A DNA stretch of 64,000 nt, taken from the NCBI RefSeq assembly GCF_003182255.1, contig NZ_QGTQ01000020.1, forward strand, positions 1 to 64,000, in the 5' to 3' direction. Positions 1 to 6,712 of the stretch are shown here, piece after piece. The stretch comes from Paenibacillus cellulosilyticus. GTDB taxonomy: Bacteria; Bacillota; Bacilli; Paenibacillales; Paenibacillaceae. A program made the position numbers and the translations under genes. Positions within the stretch are counted from its first letter, which is position 1. Each line of letters begins with the position of its first letter. Below the pieces are notes generated by a model that was not told the origin of the DNA, searched no databases, and saw only the letters and a program-made list of their open reading frames with translations.

Positions 1-267
1 AAAACCGAGTGCGTCCTTGAGAATCTCATTCGCTCTACGCAACTCGCCTATTTCTCTTTCTAGTTCGATTTCACGCGCTGTCTTATCGGCAGATGCATAA
101 GCGCGACCACTCCCTATGTGCGCTCCGTCGCCATGTAGGGTTCTACGCTTTCTCCATTCTTGCAACGTATAGTAGGCCACGCCTAATTGCTCGGCGGCTT
201 TCTTTGGTCCAATCTCATCACTTAATCTTACTGCTTCTTCTTTAAATACTTTGTCGTACCGTTTCAT
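1..267 (-). CDS. IS3-family transposase OrfA, partial at window edge
   Basis: Reads leftwards off the window edge; 89 residues are visible, beginning MKRYDKVFKEEAVRL. Residues ~10-40 form the HTH_Tnp_1 helix-turn-helix (KKAAEQLGVAYYTLQEW), and residues ~66-86 form a charged, leucine-spaced helix typical of the OrfA multimerisation zipper. In IS3 elements OrfA binds the terminal repeats and is fused to the DDE catalytic OrfB by programmed frameshifting; OrfB should lie to the left, outside the window, so completeness cannot be judged. The right end of the element should fall between about 268 and 330, but I cannot identify the terminal inverted repeat without the left end. Family assignment is secure from the protein. 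Confidence 0.9.
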   Translation of the reverse strand, partial: MKRYDKVFKEEAVRLSDEIGPKKAAEQLGVAYYTLQEWRKRRTLHGDGAHIGSGRAYASADKTAREIELEREIGELRRANEILKDALGF

Positions 268-358
268 TGTCTCCGTCCCCTCGTCAGCTTTCATTTTATT
301 TCATACGAGGGTGTTTTTCGACTGCATTTTTATCGTAGCACTCCAGAGCATTAACCAA

Positions 359-490
359 GAGCGTGTCCCATCGGGACGACAAGCGGCTAGATTGTACGTA
401 CTAGGGACGAGCATCGATACATTAACTCCACAAATAGTCCGTACTTAGGTACGCCCGACGTAAAGCGTGTCCCGAACAGGGACGAAAGCG
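359..490. repeat. Two short GTCCC/GGGAC hairpins
   Basis: Two small palindromes, GTCCC-ATC-GGGAC at 365-377 and GTCCC-GAACA-GGGAC at 469-483, sit in the same local context (AGCGTGTCCC before, ACGA after). They resemble the GTGTGCCC/GGGCACAC repeats at 35475-35653, which also precede a GC-rich element. No coding function is apparent between 268 and 510. Confidence 0.5.
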
Positions 491-514
491 ACTCCCACCA
501 CCAACGGTATCTAA

Positions 515-660
515 ACCGCGTTTCCAGGAGTCCAGAGGGCGGAGCCCTTTGGAGCCCTCCCTCTTTGGAGAGGGAGGGTTTGGGAGGGAGTGGTCACCTG
601 AGGGTTTGGGAGGGAGTGGTCGCCCGACGGAGTGGTCGTCGCCTGAGCGGTTTGGGTGAA
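515..660. repeat. GC-rich palindromic intergenic element with G-run tandem
   Basis: A GC-rich, self-complementary stretch (GGAGTCCAGAGGGCGGAGCC, then CCCTCCCTCTTTGGAGAGGG) followed by two direct copies of GGGTTTGGGAGGGAGTGGTC starting near 576 and 602. It matches, with divergence, the element at 35690-35755. Bases 572-588 have four GGG runs with loops of 1, 3 and 1 bases, a textbook G-quadruplex pattern. Function unknown. Confidence 0.55.
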
Positions 661-680
661 TGTGGTCACTCTAAAAACAA

Positions 681-721
681 AAGGCATCGTCCACCACAGT
701 AATGTGGAGACGATGCCTTTT
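681..721 (-). terminator. Rho-independent terminator of the HxlR gene
   Basis: Stem GGCATCGTC/GACGATGCC with an inner CCACA/TGTGG helix and loop GTAA. On the minus strand it is followed by CCTTTTGTTTTTA, directly after the stop of the regulator gene. Confidence 0.85.
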
Positions 722-728
722 GTTGGTC

Positions 729-1046
729 TTACATCCACTTTTCGCCCCAGTCTTGAATGGATGAAATGACCGGTTCGAGATCATGACCTCTATCCGTAAG
801 CTCATATTCAATACGTACCGGCATCTCTGGGTAGACGGTACGTTTCACGATATGAATCGCTTCGAGCTCCTTCATGCGGTCGGTCAGCATTTTATCGCTC
901 ATATCAGGAATTTGCTCTTTAATCTCTTTGAACCGTTTGGGTCCGCCCAGCAGGACTCGTATAATCAGGCCTGTCCATTTCTTGCCGAGCAGCTCGGCGG
1001 CGGATTCGTATTTCGGACACATTTTCGAGTAATCCAACCGTATCAC
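729..1046 (-). CDS. HxlR (DUF24) family redox/quinone-type regulator
   Basis: 105-residue single-domain winged-helix protein of the HxlR/DUF24 branch of the MarR superfamily, starting MIRLDYSKMCPKYE. The N-terminal Cys in CPK (C9) is the residue that acts as the thiol sensor in Bacillus YodB, CatR and HypR. The helix-turn-helix spans about residues 36-75 (RFKEIKEQIPDMSDKMLTDR) and the wing about 75-90. It is divergent from a DoxX gene, and in B. subtilis the DoxX-family catD is repressed by YodB and CatR, so repression of the doxX-pirin operon in response to electrophiles or disulfide stress is likely. The exact inducer is inference. Confidence 0.85.
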   Translation of the reverse strand: MIRLDYSKMCPKYESAAELLGKKWTGLIIRVLLGGPKRFKEIKEQIPDMSDKMLTDRMKELEAIHIVKRTVYPEMPVRIEYELTDRGHDLEPVISSIQDWGEKWM

Positions 1047-1131
1047 CCCTCTTCTGCTTCTATTGTACCATATGAACTAAGGAAAGGTAAGTGAGGGCGG
1101 GTTGGAACATCCAAATACTTTATATTTTATA

Positions 1132-1166
1132 TTTACTTGACTAAAGTAAGTAACTTATAATATGAT
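1132..1166 (+). promoter_or_regulatory. Promoter and inverted-repeat operator for doxX
   Basis: TTGACT at 1137-1142 with TATGAT at 1161-1166 (spacer 18), or TTTACT 1132-1137 with TATAAT 1156-1161 (spacer 18). Over the -35 lies a perfect inverted repeat TTACTT-GACTA-AAGTAA (1133-1149), and a second one, TAAG-TAA-CTTA, follows. This is the expected type of site for the dimeric HxlR regulator encoded divergently. Confidence 0.65.
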
Positions 1167-1243
1167 TAGTCCATCGAAACAAAACAAACTTCTTACGTTC
1201 CTTCAAATAAACACGCAAGGGAACAGAAAGGTCGGGGTTAAAG

Positions 1244-1642
1244 ATGGTAGATACAGGACTTCTCATCATTCGTGCAGTAATTGGTATTTTGTTCATTGGG
1301 CATGGCGCTCAGAAATTGTTTGGTTGGTTTGGCGGATATGGCTTGAAAGGCACAGGCGGTTGGCTGGAATCGATTGGCATGAAGCCTGGCGTACTGATGG
1401 CATTCGCTGCAGGTGTATCGGAGCTGGCAGGCGGCTTGCTATTCGGTCTAGGACTTGTGACATGGCTTGGCGCGGCGCTGCTGATTGTAACGATGCTCAT
1501 GGCTATGGTGAAAGTACATTTTCCAAACGGGCTGTGGGTTACACAAAATGGCTACGAGTACAATTTGGTGCTCATCGCCGTCGCACTTGGCATTGCATTC
1601 ATCGGAGCAGGCGAATACTCGATCGATCATTTGTTGAAATAA
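1244..1642 (+). CDS. DoxX family membrane protein
   Basis: 132 residues, MVDTGLLIIRAVIGILFIGHGAQKLFGWFGG, with four predicted membrane helices (about 5-25, 50-70, 72-92, 105-125). The HGAQKLFGWFGGYG motif after helix 1 is the DoxX signature. The family includes CatD/MhqP, partners of ring-cleavage dioxygenases or oxidoreductases in quinone and thiol stress; the molecular activity is not settled. A ribosome binding site (AAAGGTCGGGG) precedes the ATG. It is followed after 48 bases by a pirin gene, probably as one operon controlled by the divergent HxlR regulator. Confidence 0.85.
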   Translation: MVDTGLLIIRAVIGILFIGHGAQKLFGWFGGYGLKGTGGWLESIGMKPGVLMAFAAGVSELAGGLLFGLGLVTWLGAALLIVTMLMAMVKVHFPNGLWVTQNGYEYNLVLIAVALGIAFIGAGEYSIDHLLK

Positions 1643-1690
1643 TAAACGTGACCTAACATCCAGTACTCAACCGTAAAGGAGACATCCGCT

Positions 1691-2419
1691 ATGATTGCCA
1701 TTTATCCAGCAGATCAACGTTATCACGCCAGCCATGGCTGGCTCGAATCCCGCTTCAGCTTCTCGTTCGCGGATTACTATGATCCGAACAATATACAATT
1801 TGGTCCGATGCGCGTACTGAATGATGATTACATTGCAGCAGCAGAAGGATTCGGCATGCATCCGCACCGTGAGATGGAGATCGTCACGCTTGTGCTGAGC
1901 GGCCGGCTTGAGCATCAGGACAGCATGGGCAACAAGGCAAACACGACTTGGGGAGGCATTCAGCGCATGTCTGCCGGAACCGGTATTTTCCACTCGGAGA
2001 TGAATCCATCGGAAGAAGAGCCTGTCGAGCTGCTGCAAATGTGGTTCATACCAGCGTCGCAAGGGCTTGAGCCGTCATACGAGACCTCTTCGTTCGATCC
2101 ACAGTCGCTGCAAGGACAGCTTGTACCGATTGTGAGCGGCACCTCAGAGTTGCAGCAGCCCGGTAAAGTTGCCGTTATCCATCAGGACATGACGATGTAT
2201 CTGACTGAACTGGCGGAGGGTCAGTCGGTGCGGTTCCAGCAAGAGGAAGGACGCCGCGTATTCTTGTTCGTGCTGGAGGGTGGCGTTAACGTGAACGGCG
2301 GAACGCAGGATGCGCTGCTATCCCGTCGCGATTCTGCCCGCATCGAAGGCGAAGCTGAGTTGACCGTAACAGGCAAAGCAAGCGGCAGCAGCCGCGTCAT
2401 GCTTATTGATCTTCCATAA
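1691..2419 (+). CDS. Pirin family protein (bicupin, YhhW type)
   Basis: 242-residue two-cupin pirin. The N-terminal cupin has the four metal ligands H57, H59 (GMHPHREME), H101 and E103 (GIFHSEMN), at the same numbers as in E. coli YhhW, a quercetin 2,3-dioxygenase in vitro. The C-terminal cupin (about 135-240) lacks ligands, as usual. The start follows AAAGGAG by 7 bases. Behind DoxX and an electrophile-type regulator, oxidative handling of aromatic or quinone compounds is plausible, but the physiological substrate is unknown. Confidence 0.87.
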   Translation: MIAIYPADQRYHASHGWLESRFSFSFADYYDPNNIQFGPMRVLNDDYIAAAEGFGMHPHREMEIVTLVLSGRLEHQDSMGNKANTTWGGIQRMSAGTGIFHSEMNPSEEEPVELLQMWFIPASQGLEPSYETSSFDPQSLQGQLVPIVSGTSELQQPGKVAVIHQDMTMYLTELAEGQSVRFQQEEGRRVFLFVLEGGVNVNGGTQDALLSRRDSARIEGEAELTVTGKASGSSRVMLIDLP

Positions 2420-2455
2420 TTGTATAATCAATCTGGTCCATCGGCCTAGAACGAG

Positions 2456-2500
2456 CAGGCTGCGTCAAGAAACATTCGTTTCGGGGCGCAGTCTGTTTGC
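2456..2500 (+). terminator. Probable terminator after pirin gene
   Basis: Stem CAGGCTGCG (2456-2464) with CGCAGTCTG (2487-2495), nine pairs including one G-T, then TTTGCC. The weak T-run lowers confidence. Confidence 0.5.
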
Positions 2501-2677
2501 CTATTGATGCACCTATTTAGGCGCTCAATCATACGCTAGCATAACAAACTAGGCAAATCGTAGGTTGGTTCTTCTCATCGGCGTGCAGTATAATAGGCTC
2601 AGCGGCTTAACTTACTGGCTGATTAGGGCTGGACATTGAGCGACATCATGGCTGGATAGAGAGGGAATAGTCGGGAG

Positions 2678-3505
2678 ATGGCGGAAGAAGACTGGGGATT
2701 TTTTGAGCGTCGAGCGAATGGCGAGCATCTACGGCTGCTTGTCAATTCCGGCTACAAGGACGCTTATCCTATACAAAACTATCATGAACTAATGTCCGTT
2801 ACGGTGAACGTATATCGATTGTCGCACAGCGGCAAGCGGAAGATGGATGCAATTGCGGAGCTGGAGCGTTGGACTGCTCATCTAGAAGGGATTATGCGGA
2901 CTTCGGGCGACTTTTATTATGTGGGTCGGCTTCATACGGAATCGAAGCTGGAGTTTTATTACTATGTGAATGAGTCTTATGATGACAGTGCCATTCGAGC
3001 GCTCATTCGCAGCCAACAGGATGTAAGGGCGCAGCTGTATCGGAAGCCTGATCCGGAATGGGAATTTTACTCTTTCATGCTGCCCGACGATCGGGAGCAG
3101 CTGCTCATTCATAATGCACAGATGGTCTATGCACTCGCTCATCATGGCGATCAAATTAGTCGTCAGCGGACGGTATACCATTGGCTGCTATTTCGGCACA
3201 ATGACGACCGTGTCGGAATTAAGCTTACGCTCGAAAGTATGGGCTATCGGATCGAAGAAGGGAAGAAGGGTGATCCAGAACCGGATTATCCGTATCCGCT
3301 CGTCATTAGTCGGACGGATGATGTACGACTGGATACGCTCAATCGGCGTGTCGATGAGCTGTATCGGCTGCTGAAAGGAACCGAAGGCAAGTATGACGGC
3401 TGGGGTTCTGCCATGCAGCTGTCGCTGTCGGCTCGCATACTTGCGGCGGTTCGCCGGTTTTTCGGAGGCGCTGCAAGCGGCAAACGCAACGGATTGCCGA
3501 AGTAA
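2678..3505 (+). CDS. DUF695 - RraB domain protein
   Basis: 275 residues. Residues ~1-130 match DUF695 (MAEEDWGFFERRANGEHLRL, then LEFYYYVNESYDD). Residues ~165-245 match the RraB fold (HWLLFRHNDDRVGIKLTLESMG, ending in GKYDGWGSAMQ). RraB of E. coli binds and inhibits RNase E, but Firmicutes of this kind use RNase Y and J, so that role cannot simply be transferred. A C-terminal tail (about 250-275) is basic and alanine-rich. The ATG overlaps a GGGAG stretch, with GGGAATAG slightly upstream. It is monocistronic and ends in a strong bidirectional terminator. Function unknown. Confidence 0.75.
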   Translation: MAEEDWGFFERRANGEHLRLLVNSGYKDAYPIQNYHELMSVTVNVYRLSHSGKRKMDAIAELERWTAHLEGIMRTSGDFYYVGRLHTESKLEFYYYVNESYDDSAIRALIRSQQDVRAQLYRKPDPEWEFYSFMLPDDREQLLIHNAQMVYALAHHGDQISRQRTVYHWLLFRHNDDRVGIKLTLESMGYRIEEGKKGDPEPDYPYPLVISRTDDVRLDTLNRRVDELYRLLKGTEGKYDGWGSAMQLSLSARILAAVRRFFGGAASGKRNGLPK

Positions 3506-3520
3506 CTTATCGGGTTTACA

Positions 3521-3581
3521 CAAAAAAAACGGTTATTCCACATGCAGGCATAGTCTGCGATGCGGAATAACCGTTTTTTTA
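3521..3581. terminator. Bidirectional terminator
   Basis: ACGGTTATTCC (3529-3539) pairs with GGAATAACCGT (3564-3574), with an inner CATGCAG/CTGCGATG helix. A-run before and T-run after, so it serves both convergent genes. Confidence 0.92.
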
Positions 3582-3603
3582 TACCAATACCAATACTTTC
3601 CTA

Positions 3604-4479
3604 TTACAACTTAATGACAACAAGCCCGGCAAGTGTCAACGCGAACGCGAACCACTGCTGTTTGGTCAGCCGTTCGCGGTAGAGCACGATGGCACCTAGC
3701 GCAACGACTATACTGTTCGTGGCGAAGATGGGGGCAGCAATACTCGCTTTGCCTGTCTCAAGCGCGATTGCGTATAGCTGCAGACCAGCGTAAGAGAAAA
3801 TGCCTGCGAGCAGACCCCAGCGGAAGCCAATACGGCTTGTCCGTATAGGGTTGGGCTTCGTTGCAGCGATGATTTGATTGCGCTCAGAACGGTCGAGGAG
3901 GCCGAACCAGAGCATAGACAATGCATAGCCAACGAGCAGTACGGGTGCACTGGGGAGATCAAGCTGCTCCGTCACCTTCAAGCCGCCATTGCGAACGGCG
4001 AACAGCAGGATGGCAGCTGCAACAAACAAGAACCAGCGGCGCTGCGTAACGCTCATCGATTCTCGGAAGCGAATCGAAATCAAGACAACAGAGAAAAGCA
4101 GCAGGGCTATGCCGACAGCTTCAGCAGCCGAGATAGGCTCGCCATATACAACTATGCCCATGCCGATCACAAGGGCGATGTTCATATTCGTTAATGGGGA
4201 TGTCAAGCTGGCGGGACCGCATTCCAATGCTTTCATGAACACGGCATTGCCCCAAGCGGAGCCTGCACCAATGATGATGCCTGCGAGCAGCAAACGCCAA
4301 TCGGCCAATTGGTCCAGCGTGCCTTCAACAAGACTGTGAATGCCGAAGCCAAGCGTACCGGATACATAAAGTCCGAACAGAAGGCCGTTCGACGAGCCGC
4401 CTTTCATCTGGCTGACCTTCATCCACCAGCCGGCCAGACCAAATAGGATGGCACTGCCAATTGCAGTTAGCAACCACAT
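3604..4479 (-). CDS. EamA/DMT-family transporter
   Basis: 291 residues with ten hydrophobic segments in two EamA repeats (about 1-140 and 150-290), the drug/metabolite transporter superfamily layout. It begins MWLLTAIGSAILFGLAGWWM and has a short cytoplasmic linker (about 135-150) between the repeats. A good Shine-Dalgarno (CAGGAG, 12 bases upstream) supports the start. The substrate cannot be predicted. Upstream lies a set of 11-bp spaced operator repeats (4523-4562), but these are better placed to drive transcription in the opposite direction. Confidence 0.85.
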   Translation of the reverse strand: MWLLTAIGSAILFGLAGWWMKVSQMKGGSSNGLLFGLYVSGTLGFGIHSLVEGTLDQLADWRLLLAGIIIGAGSAWGNAVFMKALECGPASLTSPLTNMNIALVIGMGIVVYGEPISAAEAVGIALLLFSVVLISIRFRESMSVTQRRWFLFVAAAILLFAVRNGGLKVTEQLDLPSAPVLLVGYALSMLWFGLLDRSERNQIIAATKPNPIRTSRIGFRWGLLAGIFSYAGLQLYAIALETGKASIAAPIFATNSIVVALGAIVLYRERLTKQQWFAFALTLAGLVVIKL

Positions 4480-4522
4480 GCTCGTATTGGCTCCTGTAGG
4501 AAGGTGCTTGCCCGGGAGATTT

Positions 4523-4580
4523 TGTAATGAAAGTGTAATGTTCCTGTTACGGTCCCATTACATAAGTCGGCTAGTATAAT
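4523..4580 (+). promoter_or_regulatory. 11-bp phased TGTWAH operator repeats and promoter
   Basis: TGTAAT at 4523 and 4534 and TGTTAC at 4545, each separated by 5 bases, match the WalR (YycF) consensus TGTWAH-N5-TGTWAH; PhoP sites are similar. An inverted copy CATTACA lies one further 11-bp step on, at 4556. TATAAT follows at 4575-4580 with no good -35, the usual design of an activator-dependent OmpR-family promoter. Confidence 0.6.
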
Positions 4581-4586
4581 AAGCAA

Positions 4587-4642
4587 GACCCCCTTTTTTA
4601 ATATAAAGTTTTGAGCCTTCCCGAGGGAAGGCTCCTTTTTTT
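4587..4642 (+). ncRNA. Candidate small RNA, C-rich 5' end and terminator
   Basis: From about 7 bases after the -10, a ~55-base transcript would contain GACCCCCTTTTTT and then the terminator hairpin GAGCCTTCCC-GA-GGGAAGGCTC (4613-4634) with a T7 run. No open reading frame fits and both flanking genes point the other way. The C-rich single-stranded start recalls Gram-positive sRNAs such as RoxS/RsaE and FsrA that pair with ribosome binding sites; that likeness is inference. Confidence 0.45.
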
Positions 4643-4698
4643 GTCTATGTGATCGGAAATGGCTATCTGCATGCCTCGAATCGTTCGTTCTGCTGCAA

Positions 4699-5508
4699 TT
4701 ACAGGCTAACCTCGATACGCTTCTTGTTCTTGAAATAAACCCAGTGTTTAAATCCGATTTCCTTCAGCATTGCACGTACGAGCTCCCAGTCATCGCCAAC
4801 ACGGGAAGGCACATGCGCGTCTGAACCGAAGGTAACCTCAACGCCATAATGAAGCGCACGCTCTAATATCGCATACGACGGGTACCAGCCGCCGACGTCT
4901 TTCGTTTTGCCCGATGTGTTGATCTCGATCGCTACCCCGCATTCGGCAATGACACGAAGCGTCTCGTCGATCGTATCCTGCGCTGGCAGATCGGAGAAGG
5001 CAGGGTAGTATCCCTTCATCGCATCAATGTGGCCGAGGATCTGGAATACGCCCGTCCTAGCGGAGTCCGCAATCATTTTGTAATAGCGCCGTTTCTCTTC
5101 GATCTGCTGCTCATGATTGAGATGCTTCCACCGATTGCGGTTAAAAATGCTGACACCGCTTGTCTGATGTACGGAGCCGATAAGATAATCGAAAGGATAG
5201 TTGGCATATACATTACGGTAAGCTTCGAACGATTCTGGGAAAAAGTCGGATTCCATTCCTAGCAGGACGTCGATTTTACCCTCATACTTCGCCTTCAGTC
5301 GGAGCACTTCATCGATATAATGAGTGAGCTCGCTGCGCGCCATTGCGATTTTCGGAAAAGGCTGTTCTTCCTCATGCCCGAAGTAAGGGGAGTGATCGGA
5401 AATGCCGATGACCCCAAGACCTGCTTCAATTCCGGCTTTAATGTAATCCTCGATCGTTCCGTCAGCATGTCCACAACGATAATGGTGTGTGTGCAAATCG
5501 AATTTCAT
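4699..5508 (-). CDS. hisJ: HisJ-type PHP phosphatase (histidinol-phosphatase family)
   Basis: 269-residue PHP-domain hydrolase. Metal-binding motifs are all visible: DLHTHH (D4, H6, H8), GHADG (H14), ISDHS (D38, H39), GMESDF, GSVHQ, GHID, and GSDAHVP near the C terminus. This is the trinuclear set of HisJ/HisK, which removes phosphate from histidinol phosphate. No other his gene is nearby and it is cotranscribed (16-base gap) with a LysR regulator upstream, so a different phosphoester substrate is possible. The stop is at 4699; no strong terminator in this orientation is evident. Confidence 0.8.
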   Translation of the reverse strand: MKFDLHTHHYRCGHADGTIEDYIKAGIEAGLGVIGISDHSPYFGHEEEQPFPKIAMARSELTHYIDEVLRLKAKYEGKIDVLLGMESDFFPESFEAYRNVYANYPFDYLIGSVHQTSGVSIFNRNRWKHLNHEQQIEEKRRYYKMIADSARTGVFQILGHIDAMKGYYPAFSDLPAQDTIDETLRVIAECGVAIEINTSGKTKDVGGWYPSYAILERALHYGVEVTFGSDAHVPSRVGDDWELVRAMLKEIGFKHWVYFKNKKRIEVSL

Positions 5509-5524
5509 CGGCTTAGCCTCCTGA

Positions 5525-6427
5525 CTATTCAGTGCTTATAAATTGATTCTCTGGCATACCCTTCAAGTCGCTAATAAACTGTTTGATTGCGGAGTTCAAA
5601 TAACGTCCGCTTCGGTAGACGACGCCAACCGGATGCGCCAGCTCCAGCTCGTTGACTTTAATCATCCGCAGTGTGCCCAGCTTCAGCTCGTTTGAGATCG
5701 ATAGTTTGGACACAACAGCAGCACCAAGATTCAGCTCAACCATTCGTTTTACTTCCTCGCTGCTGGACAGCTCCATGACGATATTCGGTTGAATGCCATA
5801 CTTGTTAAACAGCTGATCGACGAATCGACGGCCGAACGTATCAGGAGACAGCATAATCATCGGAATATCCTTTAGGGCATCGACGGTCGTATGCTTAAGA
5901 TTGCTCATTGGATGCGAAGGGGACACAACAAGCTCATAAGTGTCATAGTACAAGGTAGAGGTCTCGATGCTCGTATTCTTCTCTGGAATATACGTGATGC
6001 CGATATCGAGCGTGCCTTGTTCGACAGCAGGCGTAATATGCGAGGAGGGCATGGAGTGAATGGTCGTCTTGATCATTGGGAACTGGTTCTGGAAATAGGT
6101 TAGGACGCGCGGCAAAATCTGAACGGCAATCGTGCTGGTTGTGCCAAGAACGATATGGCCTTGTGGAATTTGATTCAAATCCAACAGCTTTTGTTTCAAT
6201 TCCTCAACGATGTTTAGTATGCGCTCGGCATGCTCGAGAAACACCACGCCGCGGTCAGTTAGCGTTACAGGCTGGTTGCGGTCAATGAGCACCGTTTTGA
6301 ACTCATCCTCAAGACTTTTGATTTGAGCGGAAACGGCGGGCTGCGTCAGATTAAGTATTTCACCTGCTTTGCGGAAGCTCATGGTCTTGGAAATCGTAAG
6401 GAGCGTTTCAAGCTGGTTTATATTCAT
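5525..6427 (-). CDS. LysR-type transcriptional regulator
   Basis: 300 residues. The N-terminal LysR winged helix (1-60; AGEILNLTQPAVSAQIKSLE as recognition region) is followed by a linker helix and a LysR_substrate effector domain (about 88-295). The effector part (LGTTSTIAVQILPRVLTYF, then DIGITYIPE) resembles the CysL/CbbR group, but this does not fix the ligand. AAGGAGG sits 8 bases before the ATG. It is divergent from the UMF1 transporter and upstream of hisJ, so it probably controls one or both; a candidate operator lies at 6551-6567. Confidence 0.87.
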   Translation of the reverse strand: MNINQLETLLTISKTMSFRKAGEILNLTQPAVSAQIKSLEDEFKTVLIDRNQPVTLTDRGVVFLEHAERILNIVEELKQKLLDLNQIPQGHIVLGTTSTIAVQILPRVLTYFQNQFPMIKTTIHSMPSSHITPAVEQGTLDIGITYIPEKNTSIETSTLYYDTYELVVSPSHPMSNLKHTTVDALKDIPMIMLSPDTFGRRFVDQLFNKYGIQPNIVMELSSSEEVKRMVELNLGAAVVSKLSISNELKLGTLRMIKVNELELAHPVGVVYRSGRYLNSAIKQFISDLKGMPENQFISTE

Positions 6428-6550
6428 GAACAGCCTCCTTGTCTGTTTATTGGCGATAAAAGGTACCTCTAAGCGCGGCCGATCATGATCTTTGAATGGT
6501 CTCGATAAAGGTCATATCACTTAGGCTTAATAAGCAAAATATACAGCGAT

Positions 6551-6567
6551 GATAAGAGATATTTATC
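6551..6567. promoter_or_regulatory. Candidate LysR operator
   Basis: GATAA-GAGATAT-TTATC, a 17-base inverted repeat with the T-N11-A layout of LysR boxes, in the divergent region between lysR (start 6427) and the leader and transporter (6649/6713). A TATAAT at 6616-6621 could be the -10 for the rightward genes. Confidence 0.5.
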
Positions 6568-6648
6568 ACATTTACATTTATTATAAAGGAAATAACCGAA
6601 TGAGGCAAAGGTGTCTATAATCTTTACTTAACTTTAAGGAGGAGAAGG

Positions 6649-6699
6649 ATGTACATTGTCGAAAAGAACCCGTATATTTTGTGTGAAATAGTCATTTAA
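6649..6699 (+). CDS. 16-residue leader peptide upstream of UMF1 transporter
   Basis: ATG at 6649 is preceded by TTAAGGAGGAGAAGG, a near-perfect ribosome binding site, and the frame MYIVEKNPYILCEIVI ends at TAA 6697-6699. The stop codon overlaps the AAAGGAGG that serves the transporter start at 6713, so translation of the leader would directly affect initiation downstream. Translational coupling or attenuation by ribosome occupancy is inferred from this geometry; no terminator lies between the two. Confidence 0.5.
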   Translation: MYIVEKNPYILCEIVI

Positions 6700-6712
6700 A
6701 GGAGGCTATACG

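Noticed and set aside
1162-1656. 164-codon frame overlapping doxX
   Set aside because: Out of frame with a clear DoxX protein; Trp/Arg-rich shadow translation.
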